Below, one piece after another: positions 10,405 through 23,907 of a DNA stretch of 64,000 nucleotides (the stretch's first letter is position 1; each line of letters begins with the position of its first letter). The translations under genes and the position numbers were made by a program. The notes under the pieces were generated by a model, which worked only from the letters and a program-made list of their open reading frames with translations, did not search any database and was not told where the DNA came from. The stretch is from Prorocentrum cordatum (Eukaryota > Sar > Dinophyceae > Prorocentrales > Prorocentraceae), in assembly GCA_963575745.1 (NCBI GenBank), contig CAUYUJ010020170.1, forward strand, positions 958,513-1,022,512, given 5' to 3'.

Positions 10405-13400
10405 GAGGAGGAGGAGGAGAAGGAGGAGGAGGAGGAGGAGGAGGAGGAGGAGGAGGAGGAGGAGGGCGGAGGAGGGAGGAGGTGGAGGCGGAGGAGGAGG
10501 AGGAGGGGGGGAACGGCTCAGAGGGGAGCGCATCGGGCCCCCATGGCACATTCGCAAGGGTGGAAAGGCCACCCCGACCCCGACAAATCGCGTTTACGAA
10601 ACAGCCCTGGGCGTTTACCAAACAGCCCTGCCCTGTTCGATGCCTTCCATGGGTGCGCTTACGAAACGGCTTCGCTTGTCGGGGTGCTTATCATGGGGGT
10701 GGATGTTCTGCTCTCTTACATTCGCGGAAATCCGACGTGCCGAAACAACGTGACGGCCCTCGCTGGGCCGCGAGACCGTCAAGGAACGATTCGGGGTGAA
10801 AGGCTGGCCCTGGGGAACGGGTCGGATCTGTGGGCTCCTCGCCGCTGGGCGCCCGAAGGCCAGGAGCCTGCGGTGTCGCGAGCGGGCGCCGACCGCCGCT
10901 CCAGCGGCGACGCACCGCCGATTCGAGCTCGATGTTTCCCCCTTGAGCCGGTCCCCCTCTGAACGTTCTTTTTCAAGGGCGGCTCTCAGAGCCCCGAATC
11001 ATCAGGGGTAACTCGGGTCAGGGATAACTCGGGTTCGTTTTTCGGGAATCCGAACCCGAGTTACCCCGGACCCGAGTTACCCCGGATAATTCGGGCGTCC
11101 AGAGCCCCGAATCATCAGGGGTAACTCGGGTCAGGGGTAACTCGGGTTCCTTTTTCGGGAATCCGAACCCGAGTTACCCCGGACCCGAGTTACCCCGGAT
11201 AACTCGGGCGTCCAAGGCTCCACCAGCGGAAGCCCGGGGTGGGCCCGCTGAAGTAATTTTCTCCCCTCACCTGGTCGATAGATTTTGCCGGAAACAGGGA
11301 ACAGCATAAGCACACATTGTCGGATGTCCGCGTGGACCTCGGAAAGTTTATGTTTGTGCTTATGCGTTTTTTTCTTCAAGCTGTTGGCCACCACCATCGC
11401 TGGAGTCCAAGGGCCACCCTCCCACGGCGGGGTCGACCTGCTGTTCGAGAGCTGACCCCCGATCGGGGTTTAATTCTTGTGCTCGTTTCCAGAGATGTTT
11501 AGATTCAGGAGGGGAAAAAAGACACAGACACACTTAATCGTCGATTCCTCAGAAAATATGGGAAAATATGGGAAGTGGGGGGAAGACAGAAACCCAGAAA
11601 ATATGGGAAAATATCGGAATCTTTTATTTGTGTGTATTTATTTGTGTGTCCTGGGGCCCCTTCAGTCTAGATGGGGGACCAGGTCTTGCCGGGTGGGCTG
11701 ACGAGTAACGCTGGGACTCAGCGAGCTCTCCAGTCGTGCTGCTAGGTGTTGACGGCTATCTTCTGGCTCCCTGGACGGCACACTCGATTAAGGTCAGACC
11801 TCAGTGTTGTATGGCTTTCGTTTTAAATCTGCAGGCTTTTCCCTCCAGGTGGCAGGTTCGGCTTCCGAGATTCAAGTCTCCGATTCTCTGGTAAGCGCCC
11901 TCCCGCCCGAGCAGCCACCCCCTTGGCTTCCGTGGAGGGCCTGGCCCCGCTCACGCCTTCCCCTCTTTCGTGGGCATGGCCGAGGCCATTGGATCTGCCT
12001 GGATCTCATGACCCCCTTCTTACTCAAATACGTCCCTCGGCCCCCTGTGAGCGGGACACGACTTGTGAGCCCCCCTCTTGGACGCCCTCTCCCCCTCGTG
12101 GTGCCCGCCGCCCCAAGGAGAGCCTTTTCGTCGCCGAGGAGCCCGCTGCCTCGCGGAGTCGGGCCGAGGGGGGGAGGAGGAGGGGCAGAGAGGGTGGCGT
12201 CGATGCGCACGAGCAGCAGCAGCAGCAGCAGAAGGAGTGGGAGGGGGAGGCGGAGGGGGACGGTCAGGAGGAGGAGCAGGACCAAGAGGAGGAGGAGGAG
12301 GAGGAGGAGGAGGAGGAGGACCAAGAGGAGGAGGAGGAGGAGGAGGAGGAGGAGAGGAGCCGTGCCGCCGATGCAGTCGTCTGCTGCTGCCGCTCCATTC
12401 TCTCTTTATCTTGTTGTTTAGGCATCGAGCGTTTCTGCCTGAGTATGAATGAATGAATGAATGAATGAATGAATGAATGAATGAATGAATGAATGAGGAA
12501 GAGGAGGATGATGAGGAGAAGTAGGATGAGGAGGAGGAAGAGGAGGAGGAGGAGGAGGAGGAGAAGGAGGAGGAGGAGGAGTGTAGACCTAAGACTCATC
12601 AGCGATGTTGCAACAAACCTTCCCTCCAAGTTCCCTCTTCAGAGGTCCCTACAGGGATTCATTCTCACTGAGGGGCGAGCTCTGTTGGAAGACAACCGTC
12701 TGAAAAACATGAACCGGGCCAAATCACCATTCCTGGGATATCAACCCCGCGAATCAACGTTGCTGGCGCGTCCTGACGGTCCGGAATCGCGTCAGAACAC
12801 CATTCCCGCGATTTCAATACCGCAAATCAACGAGACTGTTGCGCCCTGGCAGTCCTACATTCTGGCAAGACATTGTTTCTGGGAGGTCAACAACAATAAT
12901 CTGCGGAATTGCGCCAACAATTCTTAAGACGAGTGCACGCGGCGCTCATGCGAGAGCCGCGTGTTGAAAACGAGCCGCCCTCCACGCGTGAAGCTCTGGC
13001 ACCTTTTCAAGAAATAGGTGCGCGACGCCAACGAGAGCCACATTTTGAAAACCATTCGCCCTTCATCCGCGAAGCGCCTGCAAACTTTTAATACAAATGT
13101 GCGCGGCGCTAAGGGCCACATGTTGAAAAGTATCTGCCCTCCATCCGTGAAGCTCCTGTTAGCTTTCAAGACGAATGGGCGCGGAACTAAGGTGAGATCC
13201 ACATGTTTTAAACGATCCGTCCTCCATCCGTTAAGCTCGTGCTGACTCTCAAGACGAATGTGTGCGGCGCTGAGGGGAGAGCCGCATGTTGAAAACGGCC
13301 GCCCTCCATCCGTGAAGCTGCTGTATAGGTCAAGCCTCAGGACCACAACTTCCGAGACCAAGGATTGACATTGGTTCGGCGGAACGCCCGGTGCTACAGG

Positions 13401-16400
13401 GTGGAGTTATTTACAAGGAAAAAGGATGAAGGTGAAGCCTGTGGCGAGGAGGAGCTGCGGGTGGAGTATAGAGGCGGAGGTGGACGGACGGAAGGGAATG
13501 GGAGGGGGAGGAGGGAGGCGCAGGAGGGGGAGGGGGAACGGGATGAGGAAATGCTGCTTCCGCCCCTAGGGATCCCTTGGGTCCTGGGGGAGGGGCCCTC
13601 CAGCGTCTTCCAGGGGGGCTTCAGAGGTGGCCCAGAACGCCCAACACACATCCTCGATCCCCCGGGGGCAAGACCTGGCGGGTGGAGGAGGAGGAGGAGA
13701 AGGAGGAGGAGGAGGAGGAGAAGGAGGAGGAGGAGGAAGAGGAGCAGGAGGAGGGGGCCATCCTCCAACGCGCCTCCACGGAGGAACGCGCCTCGCGTGC
13801 TGCCGCGCCTCTTGGGTCTTTCACTGCCGCTGCTCGGCCCCTCACGCCCAGCCTGCCCTTCCCTGAGATCCGACGTCGCGGGCAGAATGCAGCATCGTGG
13901 CAAATCACCAGCGGACCCCCACAGACACATTATTATGTGGCATGGACCCCGTCTTGCACAATTCAGATCGATCCGTGGCAGGGCCCTGGGGCCCGAAAGC
14001 GGGCGAAGACGCCCACGCGTGAAGAGGGTGCAGCGCACAGATCTCAGGGCCGTCATGCCCCTCCTGTGCCGAGCGGGCCTCAACCTCCCCCCCCGCGCGA
14101 GACCAGGACCGAGGGTCTCGCCTTCGATGGTCCAAGGAGTTTACGGCTGTTCCTCGGTGTGGCCCGTTGCCACGCATGTAAACGTGCCAGAATCAGAAGA
14201 GGGCCTCAGCTTCGATTTTCCGAGGATTTTGCGTTTCTTCCTCGGCGGAAGGCTGGCGGGGAGAACGGCGGAAGTGATAACCGAGGGCCCGCCTTCGCCG
14301 GCGAAAGCCCGGCTGGAGACTAGGCGGACGCTTTCGGAAGCAGAACCAGTCCCTCCCCCCCCCTCCGAGATTCAGCATCGTTTAAACGATCCCTATCCCC
14401 ATCCCCATCTCCATCCTGAGCCCCTCCATCTCACCTCACCACTCGTCCAGTTGGGAAGAGACCCCTCGAAACCCGAAGGGAACAGCCTGTATCCCGGGTA
14501 ATTCGGCCAGTGGGGCATAGGCCATGCCGTTGGGGATATGGATCGGTTGAACGATGCTCAGCCCCCTCAGAGATGACAGCATTCTTGGTTCCCGAGTCGT
14601 TTTCTGGAGGTCCCGGGGCCCAGAGAGGCCTCCCAGAGGCCGAAAGCGGCGAAACCATATCCGTCCTCATTTGTTCAATGCGTTGGACATTTGGGAATGA
14701 GGCTCTCGTCGCAGACGTCCTCCAAACATGGAGGCGTCGAAAGAATTGTTGTTGGCATCTTTTTTGCGTGCTGTCGGCCGCGGCGTGGCACAACACGCCG
14801 CGCCTCGATGATCAGTCTTCGGAGACCGTGGCAGGCGGTGGATAGCAGGCTGGGTGGTGACATCGAAGTACTACGGAGTCCCCCAACAGGGCAATCGATT
14901 TCGGTTTCGATTCGGTTCGTACGTGACGTGCGTGCGGGCGAGGCGAGGCGAAGCTGCGCGAGCTCCTGCCAAAATAGATGCCAGCTCAGGCCAAAATGAA
15001 TCGCCCCAGCCCATGCGGTGTGTCGCGGTTGGTTGTCTCGATGGCTGTCCCGACGGTTGTCCTGACGGTTGTCTCGATTGTTGTCCCGACGGTTGTCCCG
15101 ACGGTTGTTTTGATGGTTGTCTCGATGGTTGTCCCGACGGTCGTCTCGATGGTTGTCCCGACGGTCGTCGTGACGGTTGTCCCGATGAGTGTTCCGTTGG
15201 TTGCCCCGATGGTTGTCTCGACGGACGTCACGATAGTTGTCCCGCTGGTTGACCTGCTGGTTGTCCCGAGTCCCGATGATTGTCTCCATGGCGTTCCCGA
15301 TGGTTGTCCCGTTGGTTAGCCCGATGGTTGTCCCGATGCGTCTGCGACGCTATCATACAAAACCACGCTCTGCGAGGCCATACTACCAACAAGTTCGCCC
15401 TGCGGACATACCTATAAAACTGCGCTCTGTGGGGAACGCATATAATCAGCGCCCTACGGGGAATATACAATACCATGTATAGTCGTACGCATAGGCATAC
15501 TGTTATACGGGAATAGGTGGGGGACCGTGAGGTATCTAGAACCATTAGTTTATGACATACATATGGATAGGTAGTTGTACACATACATTGGCAGCCCAGT
15601 AGATATTTGGACAGGTGCAAGTTGCCCTGATGGTTGTTCCGATTGTTATTCCGATAAAAGGTGAAGTGAGCAGATGTATGCATAGTGAGGTTGGTATATC
15701 GTGGGACCCTCAGGTACATGGTGGATGGGGAGGCAGAGAGTGAGGCTTATGGATAGGCATGTGGAGATCGATGGACACACACTGAGGCAGATATACAGAC
15801 ATATCAAGTGGCTGTTGTCACATCTCGCTACCGTGCCTGGGTAGTGTGTTCAGGGTTCTCAGGGATGCTTTTTCGGGTCTCTTCGTAGCGCTCTTGGGGA
15901 CCTCTTGGAAGCAGTGTGGGAGCCTCTTGCCTCTTGAGTGCCTCTTGAGGCCTCCTGGGGGCCCCTCTTGGGGCTTAAGGCTCGAACTGTCAGTTCGGGT
16001 TCCCCATCTGGGCCCCCTCTTGGGACTGTCTTCGGGCCCTCTTGGGCCGTCTTGGGCGCCTCTTGGGCAGTCTTGGCGCCCTCTTGGGGGCCCCTGGGGC
16101 AGTCTTGGGACGATGATCTTGGGGGCATCCTGGGCCGTCTTGGAGCGACGGGAAGCTCAAAAGACGAGAACGCCAGCATCTTTCAAACACAGAAGAAAGA
16201 TTAATGATTTTGGACTCTTGGGGCTCTCTTCGGAGGCCTCTTGGAAACATCTGGGGGTGCCTTGGAAACCTCTTGGACCGTCTTGGGGCGCTCTTTCGGC
16301 GACTCGGAGCACTCTTGGACCATCTTAGGGGTCCCTTGGGACTCTCTTGGCCCGTCTTGGAGCCCCCTTGGGCCCCAAAAAGTCTTGCGACAAGCCATGA

Positions 16401-16815
16401 GGAACCGCGACAAGCCCAAGGAGATTCGTGAATTTGGGCTCTGGGCCCCTTAAAGACTCCGCAGGAGTGGGATTGAGGCTTACAGGATTGGGCAAAGGAC
16501 CTGAGGACACGCCGAGTCCGTGCCCAGCGGCACGGGGGCGCATACATACATACATCCATACATACGCACACTCACACACTCACACATACATACATACATA
16601 CATACATACATACATACATACATACATACATACATACATACATACAAACATACATACCTACCTACCTACCTACCTACCTACCTACCTACCTACATACATA
16701 CATACATACATACATACATACATACATACATACATCATACATACATACATACATACATACATGCATGCATACATACATATACATATATGCATGCATACAT
16801 ACACACATACATACA

Positions 16816-16849
<34 letters not shown>

Positions 16850-19800
16850 CATACATACATACATACATACATACATACACACAGACATACATACATACAT
16901 ACATACATACATACATACATACATACATACATACATACATACATACATACATACATACACACATACATACATACATACATGCATGCATGCATACACACAT
17001 ACATACATACATACACACATACGTACATACATACACACAGAAAGACAGACTGACAGGCAGACATACATACAAACAGGCATACAGACAGACACATACGTTC
17101 ATACCCACGTGCACAGGTACACATATACATACATGCATGTGCATATATACAAATATCTATACACATATATATAGATGTGTAGACATATCTACATATATGC
17201 AAATTCAGGTCAATGCGTATGAGGCCCCAGAAGAAGCCCGAAGGGGCCCCCAAACAGCCCCCAAGAGGCTTCGAGAAGCTTCAAAACTCGCTCCACGAGG
17301 CGCCCGAGAAGCATACCAAGAGACCCCTAGCTACAGGTATCCAAGAATCCTCTGGCCCAAAACTCAGGCACGGTGGTGGTATCGGCCGAAGGCCATAGGT
17401 CGACTGCCCCCTGTTGATTCATAAAAGGAGTGCCTGGCGTGCTGGATATCTCGTGGCTTTCGGTTTGTTTCTAAAGAAATACCACTGGGGCTGCGTAAAC
17501 TACGCCCGGCCACCCAGAGAGCTGCGTAAACTACGCCCGGCATTGGCCCAAGCGCCTCCAAGACAGTCAATATGGCCCATGATGACCTCCAAGATACCTC
17601 CAAGACGGCAACGATGGGCTCCAAGAGAGCCCGAGATGGCTCCCAAGATGTCTCCAAGACGCCCCCGGATGCACCCAAAACGGCCTCAGATGGCCTCAAG
17701 AGTGCCCAAGACGGCCCAATACATTCCCAAGAGGTCCCTAAGACGGCCCAAGAGGCCTCCAAGAAGTCCTCCAGGGAGGCCCGAAGAAGCCAACATCAGT
17801 GTTGTTCCTGACGTTCTTGAAGGATTTCGGCGTTTGCTTCAAAGCGGCCTTTCCAAGACGGCCCAAGAGGCCCCCAAGAGTGAGTGCCCCAAGATCGCCC
17901 AAGAGGCCTCCAAGATAGCCCCAGGACGTCCCAAGAAACTTCCAAGACGGCCCCAACAGGGCCCAAAGACAGCCCAGAGAGGCCCCCAAGGCGACTTCCG
18001 ACGGCTTCAGACGGGCCAGGACCCCAAGAAGCCCCCAAAGGCCCCCAAGCGGCCCGAGGGGGCCCCCAAGAGGCCTCCAAGAGGCCCGCAGGAAGCTCCC
18101 AGGAGGCTCCAGGAATGACCCCCAAGAGGATCGCAAGAGATCTCCTCATCCTTCTTCTCCTCCTCCTCCTCCTCCCCCTCCTTTTCCCTCCGTCTCCTCC
18201 TCTTCCTCTTCCTCCCCCACGTGTTCCCCGACGGGTTTGAACGACGGCTGGGGGGAACACATGGTCCAACAATTTGGCCAAACTTTGCCCAAACGTTTGT
18301 CTAGATTGGCGTGCCCTCAAAGGCAGAGGGCGGCGGTAATTCGCCGTAGGCGTCTTCGATAAGCAAAGCGTTGACCTGGCGACGGACCCATCCCTATGCA
18401 GTCACGTGTAGCGCTGGGCGCGGCCCTACCTTCATGCACTCCGCGCCGCGGCACTGAGCTGATACTGAAGACGCTGTGGAGCAAGCATGCACGGGCGCGC
18501 TGCACTCCGCGTGGGGCACGATCCGCGTGAAGCCGCGTGACGAGGATGCCGAATAATCCGGGTACCTTTTGCGCGAATCCGCTCGCGTAGGCCGCAGGTG
18601 GAGTTCCTTACAGGGCACGACCCCGTGAGGCATGTGCCAGACTGGGCGGGGGGACGCCATGCGAAGTTGCCGTGCCGATTAGTGCCATGATCAGGTGGAG
18701 CTCGTTCCAGGGCACGATTCACGTGAATGGTGTGCCGACATGGGCGGAGGGACGGTTTGCAAACCTTGTCTCTGGGGTTGTGGGCGGTGCTACTTGTTGG
18801 GCACGTTCTGCGTGAGAGGTGTGCCGTAATGGGCGGGGGGAAGCGCTATGCGAATCTTGTCTCTGGGGCCGTCGGTGGAGCTCCCTGTGTGGGGCACGAT
18901 CAGTATGAGAGGTGTGCCGAAGTAGGCGGGGGGCGGGATGCGAGCCTTGTCTCTCGGGCCGTAGGTGGAGCTCCCTGCAGGGCACGTTCCGTGTGAGAGG
19001 TGTGCCGACGTCAGTGGGGCGACGCTATGCGAAGTTTCCGTCTAAGTGCAGTTACTTGCGGGGCAGCACGATCCGCGTGATGGGTGTGCCGCTGTGCGAT
19101 AGGGCCGTGGTGGAGCTCCTTGTTGGTCACGCTCCGTGTGAAGGGTGTGCCGAGATGGGTGGGGGGGCCGTAGGTGGAGCTCCCTGGGGACACGGTCCGT
19201 GTGAAGGATCAGCACAATGGGATTCAATGACTTCGAGCCCAATGCTTCGAACATTGAATTGCAGTCTTGGCTGAGACATCCTCCAAACACCAGGCCCTTG
19301 TTCATTGCGATTCTGGAACCAATGCAGTTTCGCCTGAGATATCCTCCCAAAATCGAGGCCCAACGTACAACACACAAACACAAACAAACAAACAACGTAC
19401 CCAGTGACGTACCCCACCCTGTTTATTCACGAGGAAGGTGTCTTCATAAACACTCGATGCAAACAAGCATCAGAAGAGGCCCGCAGTGCTTGGAATCACC
19501 TACGCGTGAAACCATGAAATTCATAATACGAGGCAACACGAGCGAGGAGTGGACACACGCCCGAGCGCTTCTTCCTCCTCCTCCTCCTCCTCCTCCTCCT
19601 CCTCCTCCTCCTCCTCTCTCGTCCTCCTCCTCCTCCTCCTCCTCCTCCTCAACCCCGGCACCACTAGGCTGCGCGTGCACCTCGAGGCCCCCTGTACCTC
19701 CCAGGCGCCCTGGAGATGCCCGACAACTGCGCAGCCCGCAGCCCCCCCTGAGGCTCCCTGGAGGAGCCGCGAGGTCTCGGCTGAGTCCGCGTGTACTTCC

Positions 19801-22800
19801 GCCCCGCTGGACCTCTCACGGCACACGACAGCGGCAACAGTTGCACACACTGCAGCCCCCCCCCCCAGGGAGCCGCGAGATCCAGGCCAGGTCCGCGTGG
19901 ACCTCCACTCCGCTGGACCTCCAAGGAGCCCACGAGCGTGGCGACAGTTGCACGGTTCGCAGCCCCCTAGGACGCCGCGAGGTCTCGGCAGGTCCACGTG
20001 GACCTCCATTCCATTGGACTTCCAGGAGCCCACGAAACCGGCGATATTTACACACGTCGCAGCCCCGCAGGGCCCGCGAGGTCTCGGCAGGTCCGCGTGG
20101 ACCTCCACCCCGCTAGATTTCCCAGGAACCCACGAAAGGGGCGACAGTTGCGCGGTTCGCAGCCCCGCAGGGCCCGCGAGGTCTCGGCAGGTCCGCGTGG
20201 ACTTCCATTCCGTTGGACCTCCCAGGAGCCCACGAACGTGGCGACCGTTGCGGCAGGTCCGCGTGGACCTCCACTCCGTTGGACCTGCACTCCGTTGGAC
20301 CTCCTAGGAGTTGTTCTAAAGCGGCGACAGTTGCGCGGTTCGCAGCCTCGCAGGGCCCGCGAGGTCTCGGCAGGTCCGTGTGGACATACAGGCTGCTGGA
20401 CCTCCCAGGAACACACGAACGTGGCAACAGTTAAGTGGCGACAGTTGCGCGGTTCGCAGCCCCGCAGGGCTCGCGAGGTCTCGACGAGGGAGATGGCGAC
20501 TAAACAGGATAGAAAGGAGGCTGAGGGTAGGGGATGAAGGGGAGGCGGGGAGGAGGGAGGAGGAGGAATAAGGAGGACGAGGAGAGGGAGGAGAAGGTGG
20601 GGCCCACACTGCTCTATCCAGAACGAGAACCCGACCAAGGGAGGATGGGAGCACATACATTGAGCGCGCACGCATACACACCACGCAACACACACAGACA
20701 CATGCGCACGCACGCACGCGCGCACGCTCAGACGCACACGCACACGCACACGCACACCCACACACATACACACTCACAAACACCACACACACGCACACTC
20801 ACAAGCACCACACACACACACGCCGAACACGCATACCACCTACAACACGCAGAACACACAACACCTACAACACGCAGAACACGCCCAAAGCAGATACACA
20901 CGCACATATTACAAACACACACAATACACAACGCACACACCGATAACGCTTGTAGCACCCTCAGGACACATGACCCAGGCATAACTCGCACAGCACACGC
21001 ACAGCACACCACACGCACACATCATACAACACACACACATACCACAAATCGTACTCCACACGCACGCGCACATCTTGCACAGGTGTTTATGTGAGCCTGG
21101 ACGCGCACGTGCCACTTGTATACGTACATATGTATAGATGGATACACAATCATTTCTCTACATATGCATGTATATACATACATACACATGCCATACATAC
21201 ATATACGTGTACGTAGCACCCCCCAGATGTGGATCGGAGTGAGGGGGCGGCGGGGACGTCGGCAGTCTGCGATGCTCTGAAGACGCCCGCTGCCGGCGCA
21301 TACTTTTGACATACTATACAAGGACCCCGCCGCAGGCGCCGATGTTTGTAAAAGCAATGTGGGTGGGACGCGGGTTCGGTCGCGGGTTGTGTCGCGGGTG
21401 GGTCGCGGGTTGGTCGTGGGACAGGTCGCGGGTGGATCGCGGGTGTGTCGCGGGCGGGTCGCGGGCGGGTCACGGGGTGGGTCGCGGGCGGGTCGCGGGC
21501 GGGTCGCGCGGTGGGTCGCGCGGTGGGTCGCAGGAGGGTCGCGGGGCGGGTCGCGGGGGGGACGACGCCAAACAGCAAACAAACTAACTAACAAACCTAC
21601 TAACTAACAACAACAAGGCCAACACCATCAACAACAACACGACAACCGCAACAATAACAGCGGCAGCAGCAACAATCATCCGCATCGCGGAATCCCACTT
21701 CAGCCACGCACCCAGGGACAGTGCATAACCGTTCGACCCCCTCGCTCTGATGAGTTTGTGTGTACATATATATATATATATATAACTTTAAATTATTTTT
21801 TTGAAAAAAATCCCACCCCCTTGGGGCCCACAATGTATCCATATCCACCGCCCGCTGGGGCCCCATGACGCTGGTCCCCCAGGCGGTGGATATCTAGAAA
21901 CCCCACCTCCCGGCAAAGGCCCCGCCCAGAGGAGGCCCGGGAGCCCCCGGCGGATGGTAAGTCCATGCGGAGTAAGTCCATATGGAGTGCTCGCTCTCCA
22001 TCTGGGTTTACTCCGTCTGGGCTTAGCCGCTCCTGATCGGAGGCTACGGAGTAAGTCTATACGGAGTGCTCGGCCTCCGTCTGGGGTTACCCCGTCTGGT
22101 CTTCGCCACTCCTGATAGGAGGCCAAGTCCATACGGAGTCAGTCTATACGGAGTGCTCGGTCTCCGCCTGGGCTTGCAGTCAACCCGCACAGCAAGGAGG
22201 AGCGTATTCCCAAGGCTACTTTTGCATCCTTGCCCCTGCGGCCCAACCTTGGCGACTCTCACTGGCCAGCGTCGTTCGAAAAACGTGAACATGGCCCTCC
22301 AAGGCCCGCCCCTGCATATTCTTATCGGCCATCCCTCTTACTGACTGAACTCCGTCTGGACTTCGCCCCGCCCGACACCCCCGGGGACGAGGCGCCCCGC
22401 AGCCGCGCGCCCTCGGCCTCGCCAGCGCGGTCCGGGGCCGGGTCGCCGACGAGCCCCGTGCGCAGGCTCGGCCCACGGCGCGGCCGAATCGTCGTCGCCG
22501 CCGCCACCGCCGCCGCCGTCCTCCCCCGACGCGAAGCATCCCTGAGGTCCGGGCCCTGCGATGTTTTCACCACGGGCGCTTTCGCTGGGCGGGGGGGGGA
22601 AGGGTATCTTTGCCGCTACCCCTCCCCCTCGTTTTCCGCTTTTGGGGCCTCCTGGGAGGCCCTCGTCGCCACCGCTGGATTCGCCTCGAAATTCTGGTCT
22701 GAACGCAGCCCCCGAGAGGTCCGAAGAGTAGTAGCGGTATCGGTATCTGTGTCGTTGTCCCAGTTGCGGGCCCCGGGACCCTCACGGATCGATCCAGCGA

Positions 22801-23867
22801 TGAAAATGCAGCAGTAGGAGGATTCCCGTCGTGATGTTTCGCGGTGTCGCATCTGCGTCGCAACGTCGGATCTCAGGGCAAGCGTCGGCGGCCAGCCTGG
22901 GGGGGGAAGTGAGAGGGGGCGGGCCTTCTCAGAAGGCTCGGAAGTCCCCCGGACTTCTGAGAAGTTTTCTAAGCCTTCCCCGAAGACGCGGAGAGCCTCC
23001 CAGAAGGCCGGAGGGCTTCTGGGAAGCCCCGCCGCCTTCTCAGAGGGCCATCTCCTTCTCACTTCCCCCCCTCGATCGCCGCCGAAAGGGGTCCTGGGAG
23101 TCTGGGAATCACGGTCCTTGCGTTGCTCCCCGTTTTCGGCTTCCGCGGGGCCCTCCACGGGCCCCGGGGGCTAGCAGGAGACGGCTCCGGCTGAAGAGCG
23201 TGCGCCCGGGAAGCAGCCCCCCCCCCCCCGGGTTCTCCAGAGCCCTCTCGCCTCGGGGCGCTTTCTCTCTCCGTGGGCACCCAGATCGCCGACGGCACAG
23301 GTCTTGCACTCCGGGCGCTCCTCGTGCCCGGGCCCCCAATGGCATCAGAAGCGGGCTCGTCGTCATTGTCGTCTGTGTTGTCGTCGTCTGCGTCTTCCTC
23401 GTCGCTTTCGTGCAGAAGTCCAGTCGTGCCGTCGTCTTCGTCGTCGTTGGCGTCTGCGTCTGCGGTCTGTGGCCTCCTCGTCATCGTCGGCATCGTTCAG
23501 TCATGCAGTTGTGCCGTCGTCGTCGACGACGACGACGACGTCGTCGTCGGTTTCATCGCCATCATCGTCGTCGTCGTATTTATCGTCGTCGTTGTCGTCG
23601 CCGTCGTCGTTGTCGTAGTCGCCCAGTCGTCGTCGCTGGTTCCCCGTCGTCGTCGTCGTTGTCGTCGTCAAGTCGGCGACGTCGTCGTCGGTTTTATCGT
23701 CATCGTCGTCCTGGTTGTCGTATTGATCGTCGTTGTCGCCGTCGTCGTTGTCGTCGTCGCCTAGTTGTCATCGCTGTTTCCCCGTCGTCGTCGTCGTCGT
23801 CTGCGCCATCGTCGTTGTCGCCCAGTCGTCGTCGCCCAGTCGTCGCTGTTTCCCAGTCGGCGTCCTC

Positions 23868-23907
<40 letters not shown>

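Noticed and set aside
10096-10962. 288-residue + frame around the GGA tract
   Set aside because: Poly-Glu/Gly core from GGA triplets with GC-rich flanks. Competing frames are equally open.
14854-15252. DGCP pentapeptide-like repeat protein
   Set aside because: A 12-bp minisatellite open in several frames on both strands. No start context, splice signals or non-repeat domain.
16428-17174. Tyr-Ile-His-Thr and Cys-Met-Tyr-Val frames
   Set aside because: The CATA tetranucleotide tract is open in several frames on both strands.
14990-20480. CRISPR-like arrays of regularly spaced repeats
   Set aside because: Units are contiguous or diverged minisatellites without unique spacers, and the window is eukaryotic.
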